Below are positions 51,643-60,117 of a stretch of DNA of 64,000 nt, piece by piece. A program made the position numbers and the translations under genes. This DNA comes from UBA2137 sp050251555. Lineage in GTDB: Bacteria; Pseudomonadota; Alphaproteobacteria; Micavibrionales; Micavibrionaceae. The notes below the pieces were generated by a model that did not search any database, was not told the origin of the DNA, and saw only the letters and a list, made by a program, of their open reading frames with translations. The DNA lies in contig JBFWMN010000002.1 of assembly GCA_050251555.1 (NCBI GenBank), positions 1-64,000 on the forward strand, written 5' to 3'. How positions within the stretch are numbered: the first letter of the stretch is position 1; each line of letters opens with the position of its first letter.

Positions 51643-52371
51643 TTAATTGGGCATCGGCGTGTTTTGTTGCGGATCATCGCCATTGGCGTCGGTCAGGACG
51701 GCACAGGCTTCACGTCCGCCGGCATCACCGGTCGGCTGCGTTTTGAAATCATCTTCGCCTTCATGAATAATCAGAGCCGAACCATCAGCATCGTAAATCG
51801 AGAAACGACCTGCAGGCGCGTTCTTTAACAGGCTCAACTGAGGGGCCATAATGGAGCTTTCAACTTTTCCGTCATCACCCACGACAAGGTTGCCCAGATC
51901 ACCGGCATGTGCGCTATCCGAATGAGGCTTCCCGTGATCTTTGTGTCCCGGATTAAAGTGGCCCCCTGCTGTCGTAAAGCCGGCATTGCCCATACACAAG
52001 CCTGTTTCGTGAACATGGATGCCATGCTTGCCGGGTTTCAAGTCATTCAGGCTGACACGAAAAACAAGGCCTCTGTCTGTCTCAAGCATCTGCACAACAC
52101 CGATAGAATTGCCCGTCTTGTCGGTAACATCGGCTGTTTTAAACATCGCGGTACCATTATCATCTTCGCCAGTCGCGGCAGGGGCCTGCTGTTCCGTCTG
52201 TACAGTGGGCGCGTTTCCTGTCGTCGTTGGTGTTTGTTCGCCGACGGTTTCGGTCGGTGCACCCGCGTCCGCCCCATCCGCTTTTTCCTCTGCCTTATCC
52301 TTACAGGCCGAAAAGCCGATGGCGCAGGTTGCCATTAAAACAAGCAGCGCGGATTTTCTGAAATTTTTCAT
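51643..52371 (-). CDS. sodC: Cu/Zn superoxide dismutase, probable lipoprotein
   Basis: A 242-residue envelope enzyme that dismutates superoxide. The N-terminus has a signal peptide ending in 'FSAC' with Cys23 likely lipidated. Residues 24-72 are a Thr/Ala/Glu-rich linker. The dismutase fold (73-228) has Cu ligands His119 and His121 in 'HGIHVHE', 'GGHFNPGH' (His138), a His cluster to His155, Asp158 and a final His203. 'DAGGREACAVL' is the closing signature and Cys126-Cys223 can form the disulfide. The ATG at 52371 is preceded by 'GGAAGGGG'. The terminator at 51583 follows. Confidence 0.92.
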   Translation of the reverse strand: MKNFRKSALLVLMATCAIGFSACKDKAEEKADGADAGAPTETVGEQTPTTTGNAPTVQTEQQAPAATGEDDNGTAMFKTADVTDKTGNSIGVVQMLETDRGLVFRVSLNDLKPGKHGIHVHETGLCMGNAGFTTAGGHFNPGHKDHGKPHSDSAHAGDLGNLVVGDDGKVESSIMAPQLSLLKNAPAGRFSIYDADGSALIIHEGEDDFKTQPTGDAGGREACAVLTDANGDDPQQNTPMPN

Positions 52372-52445
52372 GGTATTTATCCCCTTCCTCTTCACTTTTA
52401 AAAATAGTCGTGTGGCTACAAAGTGTATGTTTTTTCACGAAAAAG

Positions 52446-52487
52446 AAAAGGTCACTGACCGCAAAAAACTGCAATCAGTGACCTTTT
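52446..52487 (-). terminator. Rho-independent terminator
   Basis: A perfect 13-bp stem ('AAAAGGTCACTGA' with its complement) and a 16-base loop, followed on the minus strand by a T-rich run. It lies 13 bp past the stop of the glycine-zipper gene. Confidence 0.88.
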
Positions 52488-52499
52488 ATCTCAACCTGC

Positions 52500-52997
52500 T
52501 TATGCAGCGAGGTTGTAAGCCTGATCGTCATTTTTGAAGATTTCTTCAATACGATCATGTTGTTTGTCATCAATCGGTTTGACAGCCATCAGAACCGAGC
52601 CGCGACGCACTTCCTCGTCATAGATCTTGGCTTCGTGTTCGTTGAAGCCTGCGCCGATCAGCGCGCCGATCAGACCGCCTGTTGTCGCTCCCGTGGCAAG
52701 ACCCGCCAGTGCACCGACCATCGCACCTGTCACAACCAGGTTGAGACCTGGAATAGCCAGCGTTCCGGCTGTGGTCACAGCTCCCAGTACAGCACCGATC
52801 AAACCGCCTGCGGTTGCGCCACCTGCAAATCCTTCATCAGCCTTAGAATGATCTTCCATAACAAAATGGTCACCGCGTGTATTGTCGGTCACAACGATCG
52901 AAATTTGCGTGTCAGAAACGCCGATTCTTTCCAGTTCACGCAGAGCATGTTCGGCAGCCATACGTGTTTCAAATGTAGCAGATACGAGGGATGTCAT
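52500..52997 (-). CDS. Glycine-zipper stress-related membrane protein (GsrB/YflT-like)
   Basis: A 165-residue protein. Residues 1-45 ('SLVSATFETRMAAEHALREL', 'IGVSDTQISIVVTD') form the alpha/beta domain typical of heat- or salt-stress proteins of the YflT/17M type. Residues 62-120 are a long glycine-zipper stretch ('GATAGGLIGAVLGAVTTAG') that would insert as helical hairpins. A short C-terminal domain follows. 'AAGGAGAattctc' supports the ATG at 52997. The terminator at 52446 closes the unit. It may respond to stress, but no regulator site is clear. Confidence 0.78.
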   Translation of the reverse strand: MTSLVSATFETRMAAEHALRELERIGVSDTQISIVVTDNTRGDHFVMEDHSKADEGFAGGATAGGLIGAVLGAVTTAGTLAIPGLNLVVTGAMVGALAGLATGATTGGLIGALIGAGFNEHEAKIYDEEVRRGSVLMAVKPIDDKQHDRIEEIFKNDDQAYNLAA

Positions 52998-53032
52998 GAG
53001 AATTCTCCTTTTCATGTCGTTTATTTTTTAGA

Positions 53033-53066
53033 GGAAAAAAGCCTGATAGGTTGTCCCCCTACAGGC
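53033..53066 (-). terminator. Rho-independent terminator
   Basis: 'GCCTG-at-AGG' pairs with 'CCT-a-CAGGC'. On the minus strand it is followed by T6. It lies about 50 bp after the stop of the secreted basic protein gene. Confidence 0.75.
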
Positions 53067-53114
53067 CTGTTCCATCACCCTTACCTATGCTCAAAGGGAG
53101 AATTCGTTCCGTTT

Positions 53115-53480
53115 TTAGTCGTGACCGCGATGATGTTTTTTACGCGAGTCCCAGTGTTTGTCATGTTTGCGGTCCCATCTGCGATCGCTGACATAGACGT
53201 TTCGCTGCGGGTAATAGCCGCGACGCACTACATAAGATGGGGAATCAAAAAAATTGATATTGAACCAGCTTCCCGAAGGATAGACCGCCTGTTGTCTCAC
53301 AGGTCTCGCACATTCACGGTGCGTTACCTGATAAGGCACGCCCCAGCGATATTCGATGGCCTTGTATGTCCGGCAATTCTGGCCTCCGTCGGCAGAAGCC
53401 TCTTTTGCGCCGCCACCCAGTGCCAACACCGTTAAGCCCACTGCGAGGATGAGCTGTTTTTTCATTCCGAGAGGATTCAT
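53115..53480 (-). CDS. Small secreted basic protein
   Basis: A 121-residue protein with a signal peptide to about residue 31 ('KEASA|DGG'). The mature part has two cysteines in 'QNCRTYKAIEYRWGVPYQVTHRECARP', which could form a disulfide, and an Arg/Tyr/His-rich end ('DRRWDRKHDKHWDSRKKHHR'). It might bind metal or anionic polymers. I know of no family function. The first ATG (53480) has 'GGAG' 8 bases upstream and is preferred. Confidence 0.65.
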   Translation of the reverse strand: MNPLGMKKQLILAVGLTVLALGGGAKEASADGGQNCRTYKAIEYRWGVPYQVTHRECARPVRQQAVYPSGSWFNINFFDSPSYVVRRGYYPQRNVYVSDRRWDRKHDKHWDSRKKHHRGHD

Positions 53481-53565
53481 GGTTCTTGCTCCTTTTCTTC
53501 CCCTCGAAAAGTGTATCTCTCAGGCGGTACTACGTATGCCCCGCCTGTTTCCCTTCTTTTTCGAA

Positions 53566-53696
53566 AAATAAAAAGCCCGCATAGTGAGGGGGACTATGCG
53601 AGCTTTTGTTATGTTCAAGAGTGGTTGGGAACCTGGAGTCCTCTTGAGCTATGCTGAAATGTCTTTAAGGTTCATCTTCTCAGCGTGAAGCAAACA
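53566..53696 (-). ncRNA. Candidate small RNA with three hairpins and terminator
   Basis: The minus strand of this gene-free stretch can fold into three hairpins. Hairpin 1 has arms 'GCTGA/TCAGC' (53653-53684), hairpin 2 'CTCAAGAG/CTCTTGA' (53615-53648) and hairpin 3 is an 11-position stem with one mismatch, 'GCTCGCATAGT', around loop 'CCCCCTC', followed by 'TTTTTATTTTT'. A possible promoter lies upstream: 'TTGAAA' and 'TCTATC' with 18 bp between. The C-rich loop could pair with Shine-Dalgarno sequences, as in some alphaproteobacterial sRNAs. Length would be about 131 bases. No homolog search was done. Confidence 0.45.
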
Positions 53697-53702
53697 TGTT
53701 TT

Positions 53703-53732
53703 GATAGAGAAAAGTTCACTTCTTTTTTTCAA
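53703..53732 (-). promoter_or_regulatory. Possible promoter of the candidate sRNA
   Basis: On the minus strand 'TTGAAA' (53727-53732) is followed after 18 bp by 'TCTATC' (53703-53708). The spacing is one base over ideal. The start site would fall near 53696. Confidence 0.3.
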
Positions 53733-53761
53733 AAAAACACATTTTTTAAGGGGCTGTTTCT

Positions 53762-54733
53762 TTGACGGATACACCGCAGGCTTTAACACCTTATGACGCC
53801 ATGCAAATGGCGGTTGATATCGTGAATTCCTCCCCCCACCCGACCAACAAAGTGGCGGCGACTCTGGTCACACACGATAGTGTTATCAGCGCGACGAATT
53901 ATTGGCCCGAGGAGATTTTGCAAACACTGGGGACAGAGGCGCGGATCGGCGGTGCCAGCGGCACGATCCACGCCGAAACGGCTGTGATTTTGCGCACCCC
54001 GAAAAGCAAGGGCGGCGCCATTTATATTACCGATCCCTTTTGCCCCAATTGCGCGAAAAATGTCATCGAGGCAGGGATAGCAACCGTCTATATCGATCAT
54101 AAAGGGTTCGAGAAGGATTTCTGGGAACGGCGCTCGGGCGATTTTGCCAATATGTCGATGGCCCTGATTGCCCGTGCAGGGTTGTCCGTTTACGAGGTGA
54201 ACAGAAAGGCCGCCACACTGACCCCGATTTATGAGCCGAAGGCGGGTTATATCCCCGTCGAGGACGCCCCCGTCACCATTACGCCGCTGGATAATGATGC
54301 GGGGAATTTTGCAAGCGAGCTCAGCGAAATTTGCGCCACACAATATAATCGCAAAATTGCATTTGCACGGGGAGTAGACGCGCACGGCAAGGGCTGGTCT
54401 TTATGTGCCAGAGCCCATGCGGTGACGGGTTTCACGATGAAAGACGATCAGGATGTAGACCGTATTTTGCAGGCTCCCGCCAAATACAGCTTTATTCAGG
54501 AACCCTTGAACCGCTTACTGATGGTTGCACGCCGCGAAGGGCTGGCCCTTGATCCCGATACGCTTTATTGCTCACAAATTCCGACCGCCCGCGAGCAGGT
54601 CAATTTTATCGGGGCAGGTTTTGATACGCTGAAAGTCGGACGCACGGATTTCTCCCGCGACGAAAGCGGGCTTGCGGCACGCGACCTTGTGGAAGCGCAC
54701 CACCTTCTCCATTTCGAAAAAATCAGCCTTTAG
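53762..54733 (+). CDS. Cytidine/deoxycytidylate deaminase-family protein with extra C-terminal domain
   Basis: A 323-residue protein. The zinc site is 'IHAETAVIL' (His70, Glu72) and 'DPFCPNCAKNVIEAG' (Cys94, Cys97), which places residues 1-150 in the dCMP/CMP deaminase fold. Residues 150-323 are an additional domain with weak similarity to the first ('NPLNR'-like 'EPLNRLLMVARREGLALD' and 'SQIPTAREQVNFIGAG'), which could be a degenerate second deaminase half. A TTG start at 53762 is chosen because 'AAGGGG' lies 8 bp upstream. Substrate unknown. It is convergent with odhB, 3 bp apart. Confidence 0.78.
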   Translation: MTDTPQALTPYDAMQMAVDIVNSSPHPTNKVAATLVTHDSVISATNYWPEEILQTLGTEARIGGASGTIHAETAVILRTPKSKGGAIYITDPFCPNCAKNVIEAGIATVYIDHKGFEKDFWERRSGDFANMSMALIARAGLSVYEVNRKAATLTPIYEPKAGYIPVEDAPVTITPLDNDAGNFASELSEICATQYNRKIAFARGVDAHGKGWSLCARAHAVTGFTMKDDQDVDRILQAPAKYSFIQEPLNRLLMVARREGLALDPDTLYCSQIPTAREQVNFIGAGFDTLKVGRTDFSRDESGLAARDLVEAHHLLHFEKISL

Positions 54734-54736
54734 GAC

Positions 54737-55987
54737 TTACAGGTCCAGAATGAGGCGCTGCGGATCTTCAAGCGCTTGCTTGATACGCACCAGCGTTGTC
54801 ACGGCCTCACGACCGTCAATGATGCGGTGATCGTATGACATTGCCAGATACATCATCGGGCGGGCGGCAATTGTCCCGTCTGAAAGAACGACAGGGCGTT
54901 GCACGATATTGTGCATACCCAAGATACCGGATTGCGGCGTATTCAGGATCGGTGTCGAGAGCATCGAACCGAAAATCCCACCATTGGTGATCGTGAATGT
55001 TCCGCCCTGCATTTCGTCCATACCGATTTTACCATCGCGTGCACGTGTGCCGACATCAATAATGTCTTTTTCAATCTGGGCCATTGATTTCGTATCGCAA
55101 TCACGGATCACGGGAACGATCAGACCTTGCGGAGTGGAAACGGCAACACCGATATCGTAGTAATTTTTGTAGATGATCTCATCACCTGAAATCTCGGCAT
55201 TCACAGCAGGGAATTCCTTAAGGGCATTCACAGCAGCCTTCACAAAGAAAGACATGAAACCGAGCTTCACGCCGTGTTTCTTTTCAAATACATCCTTGTA
55301 GGAATTACGCAATTCCATGATCGCGCTCATATCCACTTCGTTAAAAGTGGTCAGCATGGCAGCGGTGTTTTGGGCTTCTTTCAGACGCTCGGCAATACGC
55401 TGACGCAAACGTGTCATGCGCACGCGTTCTTCGCGAGGGCCTGTTTCACGAGGTGTTACAGGGTGCGTTGTCACGGCTTTGTGGGCAGGGGTCGTACCGG
55501 CATCGGCGGCGGACACTTTGCTGCCGCGAGTCTCCATGTATTCCTGAACATCACCTTTGGTGAGGCGACCATCTTTGCCCGTACCTGTAATTTTCGATGC
55601 ATCCAGACCGTTATCGTCAATCATCTTACGAACGGCAGGCGATAATTCACCTGAAGCATCCGTTGTTGAAGCTGCGGGGGCAGAGGCGGCTGCGGCAGGA
55701 GCAGCAGCTTTAGGCTCTTCTTTGGGTTCGTCTTTCTTGGCACCTTTATCGTTGGCGGCTTCGATCTCACCGAGGATGGCGCCGACTTCGACATTGCCGC
55801 CTTCTTTAACCAGAATTTTGGCAATCACACCGGCTGAGGGCGCGTTAACTTCGAGTGTGACCTTGTCTGTTTCCAGCTCGACAATCGGCTCGTCGGCATT
55901 GACCACGTCACCTTCTTTTTTCAGCCATTGGGCAACGGTTGCTTCGCTCACGGATTCGCCGAGGGTAGGCACTTTGATTTCGGTCAT
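54737..55987 (-). CDS. odhB: 2-oxoglutarate dehydrogenase E2 (dihydrolipoyllysine succinyltransferase)
   Basis: A 416-residue core subunit of the 2-oxoglutarate dehydrogenase complex. One lipoyl domain (1-78) carries Lys42 in 'ETDKVTLEV'. An Ala/Pro linker (80-115) and the peripheral E1/E3-binding domain ('LSPAVRKMIDDNGLDASKITGTG') follow. The catalytic domain ends with 'SYDHRIIDGREA', with His387 and Asp391. It transfers succinyl from lipoamide to CoA. It is downstream of odhA on the same strand, with an unrelated zinc-protein gene inserted between. E3 is not in the window. Confidence 0.96.
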   Translation of the reverse strand: MTEIKVPTLGESVSEATVAQWLKKEGDVVNADEPIVELETDKVTLEVNAPSAGVIAKILVKEGGNVEVGAILGEIEAANDKGAKKDEPKEEPKAAAPAAAASAPAASTTDASGELSPAVRKMIDDNGLDASKITGTGKDGRLTKGDVQEYMETRGSKVSAADAGTTPAHKAVTTHPVTPRETGPREERVRMTRLRQRIAERLKEAQNTAAMLTTFNEVDMSAIMELRNSYKDVFEKKHGVKLGFMSFFVKAAVNALKEFPAVNAEISGDEIIYKNYYDIGVAVSTPQGLIVPVIRDCDTKSMAQIEKDIIDVGTRARDGKIGMDEMQGGTFTITNGGIFGSMLSTPILNTPQSGILGMHNIVQRPVVLSDGTIAARPMMYLAMSYDHRIIDGREAVTTLVRIKQALEDPQRLILDL

Positions 55988-56099
55988 TGGATACGGTCCT
56001 TAAATATTCAAGAAAGACGGAGTTTATAATTGTTTTAACCCGCCTAATGTGGCCCGTCTTCCCTCAAAAATCAATGGGAAAGGCGCTGAAAAAATGCGC

Positions 56100-57131
56100 T
56101 TAATCGTTTGCGGGGGTTCTGGAGGGAGCGTGTTGGCCTGTCACTTTGGCAACCAGATCGTCAAGTTTTTGGGGAACGACCTGTTCCATCGAGGTCAGCG
56201 AGACATTGATTGTTTTCAAAGTACCCGATGTGTGGCGCAAACGGGCATTACCCAGAACAAAAAATTCTCCGGCGCGGTGAAAGACCGATCGTAAGTCGCT
56301 GTCTTCATGATTGTCCAGCCAGACACGGGTTTGCAGGAAAACAGCCTCATCATGGACGTTGCGTTTCCAGAAACGTTCTTTGTCTTTGGCACAAACGGCT
56401 TTGTCCCAGCGTCCGCGTGAAATGCCGCGCTCCACGTCGAAATGCATCAGGACGGGCAAGTATGAACCGGTGGATTCAAGACGTTGCGCCAAATCGAAAA
56501 AGCGTTTTTCACGGATAAAAAAGGACCTCCAGGGCACGACTTTATCTTCGAACACCACATAGGAATCATTGAGACGATCCAGATTGCCTCGGGCGATCAG
56601 ATCAATCAGCTCCTTGGCATTTTTCACGGCAAAGGGCGCACGCGATATGAATTTCTCAGGCGATTCCCCTTCGGGCAAGCGGCGTTGATTCACACGTAGA
56701 TGATAGTTGCCATCGCGGTAATAGACAGAATCGCGGGTTTCATAAAGGCTTGAAAATTCACGTGTATTCAAATGAATACGCCAGCCGAGCGAATTATCAT
56801 ACTCGCGACTTTCACCGCCTTCTTCCGCATATTGTTTGATCGGGCAATTCTCGTCATGCTCGGCCCCTGACGCCAGACGAAAATGGGGAGCGACATTCTG
56901 TTCGTTCGTTCCGGCAATGGCGCGGGTTGTCGGTTTGACAAAATGCACTTCGGCAGGGCAATGCGGGCACATCAGTTCATGATTGCGTGATGCCGCACGC
57001 ACAGCCGCCAAAAATGAACCGCTGAGATGTAGTCTGGCAACAACGCGTTCGAACCCCCCGTCTTCAAGGCGACGGCGAGCTTCAGGCATCAAGATGCGCG
57101 GACGGGATGTCTGTTGATCCTTTTCCCCCAT
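56100..57131 (-). CDS. CoiA-like zinc-finger protein inserted between odhA and odhB
   Basis: A 343-residue protein. Residues 50-98 hold a Cys/His set 'CPHC' (55,58), 'HF' (His83) and 'NCPI' (Cys96), arranged like the N-terminal zinc ribbon of competence protein CoiA and related nucleases. The rest (100-343) is basic and aromatic ('WRIHLNTREF', 'YYRDGNYHLRVNQRR') and unlike anything I can name; catalytic nuclease residues are not certain. The gene lies 39 bp after odhA and 112 bp before odhB, all on the minus strand. A 10-bp hairpin sits 4 bp ahead of its start, and no ribosome binding site is visible. A second in-frame ATG at codon 15 is possible. Confidence 0.65.
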   Translation of the reverse strand: MGEKDQQTSRPRILMPEARRRLEDGGFERVVARLHLSGSFLAAVRAASRNHELMCPHCPAEVHFVKPTTRAIAGTNEQNVAPHFRLASGAEHDENCPIKQYAEEGGESREYDNSLGWRIHLNTREFSSLYETRDSVYYRDGNYHLRVNQRRLPEGESPEKFISRAPFAVKNAKELIDLIARGNLDRLNDSYVVFEDKVVPWRSFFIREKRFFDLAQRLESTGSYLPVLMHFDVERGISRGRWDKAVCAKDKERFWKRNVHDEAVFLQTRVWLDNHEDSDLRSVFHRAGEFFVLGNARLRHTSGTLKTINVSLTSMEQVVPQKLDDLVAKVTGQHAPSRTPAND

Positions 57132-57135
57132 AGGG

Positions 57136-57160
57136 GCAGATATTTATGAAAAATATCTGC
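57136..57160 (-). other. Perfect hairpin in the odhA-CoiA-like intercistronic gap
   Basis: 'GCAGATATTT', 5-base loop and 'AAATATCTGC' form a perfect 10-bp stem, with its end 4 bp before the start of the CoiA-like gene. There is no T-run after it, so it is not a classic terminator. It could stabilise the odhA message or control translation of the downstream gene. Confidence 0.55.
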
Positions 57161-57170
57161 GAAAGTCAAC

Positions 57171-60071
57171 TTATTTGACAGTCAGGGCCTCATTGACCAG
57201 AGACTCTTGTTCAGCCTTGTGCTTTTTCAAGAGACCCGTTGCAGGAGCGGCAGCCGCAACACGACCGATATAGCGGGCGCGTTTGCACTTGGTTTTAGCC
57301 CCTTCCAGCACTTCCTCGATCAGCGGATCGACAAAGAACCAGTAACCCTGATTTTTGGGTTCTTCCTGACACCAGACGAATTCGGCGTTTTTGTACTGGG
57401 CCAATTCCTGAATAAGCGCCTTGGTCGGGAACGGGTAAAGCTGTTCGACACGCAGCAGCATGATATCGTTGATCTTGCGGTTACGACGCTCTTCCAGAAG
57501 ATCGTAATAGACTTTCCCCGTACACAGCACGACACGTTTGATCTTGTCGGCTTTCACGAGATCGGCATGATCATCGTCCCACAAATAGCGGTGGAAAGTT
57601 GAATTGCCTGTCATCATATCAGCGCTTGAGACTGCCAATTTGTGACGCAAAAGCGATTTCGGCGTCATGATAATCAACGGCTTTCTGAAGTCGCGATGCA
57701 TCTGACGGCGGAGTGCGTGGAAATAGTTGGCAGGTGTGGTCAGATTACAGACCTGCATATTGTCTTCTGCACACAACTGTAGGAAACGCTCGGGGCGTGC
57801 CGAAGAGTGTTCCGGACCTTGGCCTTCATAGCCGTGCGGCAAAAGCATCACGAGGCCAGACATTCTCAGCCACTTGGTTTCACCTGAGGCAATAAACTGG
57901 TCAATAATAACCTGTGCACCATTCACGAAGTCGCCAAACTGGCCTTCCCAGATGGTCAGCGTGTTGGGGTCTGCCAGCGAATAGCCGTACTCATAGCCCA
58001 GCACCGCAAATTCGGATAGAGGAGAATCAATTGCCTCAAAGCGTTTTTGGTCATCCTTCACATGCTGAAGGGCGATGTATTTTTCTTCCGTTGATTGATC
58101 GTACAAAATGGCGTGGCGCTGCGAGAACGTACCGCGTCCGACATCTTGCCCGGAAATACGCACACCATAACCTTCATCAAGAAGTGTCCCGAAGGCAGCA
58201 GCTTCACCTGTGGCCCAGTCAAAGCCCTGCCCAGATTTGAACATTTCTTTTTTGGCATCCAACTGACGGGCGATTTTCGGGTTTACATCGAAATCCGAAG
58301 GCAGTTCCGTCAGCACTTTGCCGATTTTTTGCAAAGATTTGTCGGTCACGGCTGTTTGTCCGCGACGCTCTTCGCCTGTTGCAACAGTCAGACCTGACCA
58401 TGCGCCCTCCAGCCAGTCGGCTTTGTTGGGCTTATAGGCTTCGGCAGCGGCAAAGGCTTTTTCCAGATAATCGTTAAACTCTGCAACCATGCTGTCGGCT
58501 TCTTCGGCGCTTAAGACGCCTTCGCCGATCAGTTTTTGCGCATATTGCGAGCGGGTTGTCTGGTGATCCTTGATCTTTTTGTACATGAGCGGCTGTGTGA
58601 ATGCAGGCTCGTCACCTTCATTGTGACCGAAGCGACGGTAACAGGTCAGATCAATGACCACATCCTTTTTGAATTTCTGGCGGAACTCAATGGCAATGCG
58701 CGCAACATGGACGACAGCTTCGGGATCATCCCCGTTGACGTGGAAGATGGGTGCCGCCAGCATTTTGGCGATATCGGTACAATACGGGCCCGAACGGCTG
58801 TATTTGGGCATCGTCGTGAAACCGATCTGGTTATTGATGACGATGTGAATTGTCCCGCCAACGCGGTAGCCGGGAAGCTCAGAAATCATCAATGTCTCGG
58901 CGACAACGCCCTGCCCTGCAAAGGCGGCATCGCCATGCAGAAGAAGCGGCAGTACGGTAATCGACTCACTGTCATCACGCTGAACCTGTTTGGCGCGCAC
59001 TTTCCCGATCACGACAGGGTCGACACATTCAAGGTGCGAAGGGTTGGCGGTCAACGACAGGTGAATTGAGTTCCCGTCAAAATCGCGGTCGGAAGACGTT
59101 CCCATATGGTATTTCACATCACCCGAACCTTGCACGGATTCAGGGTTAGAGGGCTGGCCCTGAAATTCGGCAAACAAGGCGGTAAAAGGTTTACCCAATA
59201 CGTTTGTCAGCACGTTGAGGCGTCCACGGTGGGCCATACCGATGACGATTTCTTTCAGACCCATCTGACCGCCGCGCTTCATGATCTGTTCGATAGCAGG
59301 GATCAGGGCCTCACCACCATCCAGACCGAAACGCTTCGTGCCCGTATATTTGGTGTGCAGGAATTTTTCCAAACCCTCGGCAGCCGTTAAGCGCTGTAAA
59401 ATGGCGCGTTTACCGTTTTCGGTAAATTCGGTGTGGTTCATCGGCGCCTCAATACGCTCTTGAACCCAGGATTTTTCTTCGGGATCGGTCAAATGCAAGA
59501 ACTCGACACCGATCTTGTTGCAATAGGTGTTGCGCAGGATGCGCATAATCTCGGTCAGCGTGCCGTACTCAAGACCCAGCACACCGTTCAGATATATGCG
59601 ACGATCATAGGCACTTTCTTTAAAGCCGTAAGTGGTCGGATCCAGTTCAGGATGAATGCCGTGATCACGCATATCCAGCGGATCAAGATGGGCAATAAGG
59701 TGACCGCGCATACGATAGGCACGAATAAGCATCAGAGCCGCAACGGAATCACGCGCCATTTGCTCGGCATCCGCCATATTGGTATTGGCAGCATCTTTCT
59801 TAGGAGCGGCTGCCGAAGATTTCGTCATGCCGATTTCCGGTCCGGAAACCATTCCGAAGCCGCGTTCCCCTTTACGGTTTTCTGCAGGTGTCCAGCTTGC
59901 GCCGTTCAATTCGCGTAAAAGAGCCGCCTCATCATCATTCAGAGTATCGAAAAACTCTTTCCAACTCGCTTCCACATTCAGCGGGTTGATCAGATATTGC
60001 GTGTAAAGATGCGCAATATATTCCGCGTTGATACCTGAGAGAAACTGGGTGAGTACGGGCGACATGCTCAT
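57171..60071 (-). CDS. odhA: 2-oxoglutarate dehydrogenase E1 component
   Basis: A 966-residue thiamine-diphosphate enzyme that decarboxylates 2-oxoglutarate and succinylates the lipoyl group of OdhB. The N-terminal E2-contact region is 'MSMSPVLTQFLSGINAEYIAHLYTQY' (read as a landmark). 'EIVIGMAHRGRLNVLTNVLGKP' carries active-site histidine and Arg. 'GDAAFAGQGVVAETLMISELPGY' binds the cofactor metal. 'YRRFGHNEGDEP' and 'YEYGYSLADPNTLTIWEGQFGDF' are also typical. Length is as expected. It heads the odh operon; two paralogous unknown genes precede it by 46 bp. Confidence 0.97.
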   Translation of the reverse strand: MSMSPVLTQFLSGINAEYIAHLYTQYLINPLNVEASWKEFFDTLNDDEAALLRELNGASWTPAENRKGERGFGMVSGPEIGMTKSSAAAPKKDAANTNMADAEQMARDSVAALMLIRAYRMRGHLIAHLDPLDMRDHGIHPELDPTTYGFKESAYDRRIYLNGVLGLEYGTLTEIMRILRNTYCNKIGVEFLHLTDPEEKSWVQERIEAPMNHTEFTENGKRAILQRLTAAEGLEKFLHTKYTGTKRFGLDGGEALIPAIEQIMKRGGQMGLKEIVIGMAHRGRLNVLTNVLGKPFTALFAEFQGQPSNPESVQGSGDVKYHMGTSSDRDFDGNSIHLSLTANPSHLECVDPVVIGKVRAKQVQRDDSESITVLPLLLHGDAAFAGQGVVAETLMISELPGYRVGGTIHIVINNQIGFTTMPKYSRSGPYCTDIAKMLAAPIFHVNGDDPEAVVHVARIAIEFRQKFKKDVVIDLTCYRRFGHNEGDEPAFTQPLMYKKIKDHQTTRSQYAQKLIGEGVLSAEEADSMVAEFNDYLEKAFAAAEAYKPNKADWLEGAWSGLTVATGEERRGQTAVTDKSLQKIGKVLTELPSDFDVNPKIARQLDAKKEMFKSGQGFDWATGEAAAFGTLLDEGYGVRISGQDVGRGTFSQRHAILYDQSTEEKYIALQHVKDDQKRFEAIDSPLSEFAVLGYEYGYSLADPNTLTIWEGQFGDFVNGAQVIIDQFIASGETKWLRMSGLVMLLPHGYEGQGPEHSSARPERFLQLCAEDNMQVCNLTTPANYFHALRRQMHRDFRKPLIIMTPKSLLRHKLAVSSADMMTGNSTFHRYLWDDDHADLVKADKIKRVVLCTGKVYYDLLEERRNRKINDIMLLRVEQLYPFPTKALIQELAQYKNAEFVWCQEEPKNQGYWFFVDPLIEEVLEGAKTKCKRARYIGRVAAAAPATGLLKKHKAEQESLVNEALTVK

Positions 60072-60117
60072 GGCTTTTTCTTATCCCTTAAAATCGCGTG
60101 TTTAGGTAAGGAGAGAC

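Noticed and set aside
57136..57160. Hairpin between odhA and the CoiA-like gene as a terminator
   Set aside because: It lacks a T-run on the minus strand and is AT-rich; an intercistronic regulatory or stabilising role fits better.
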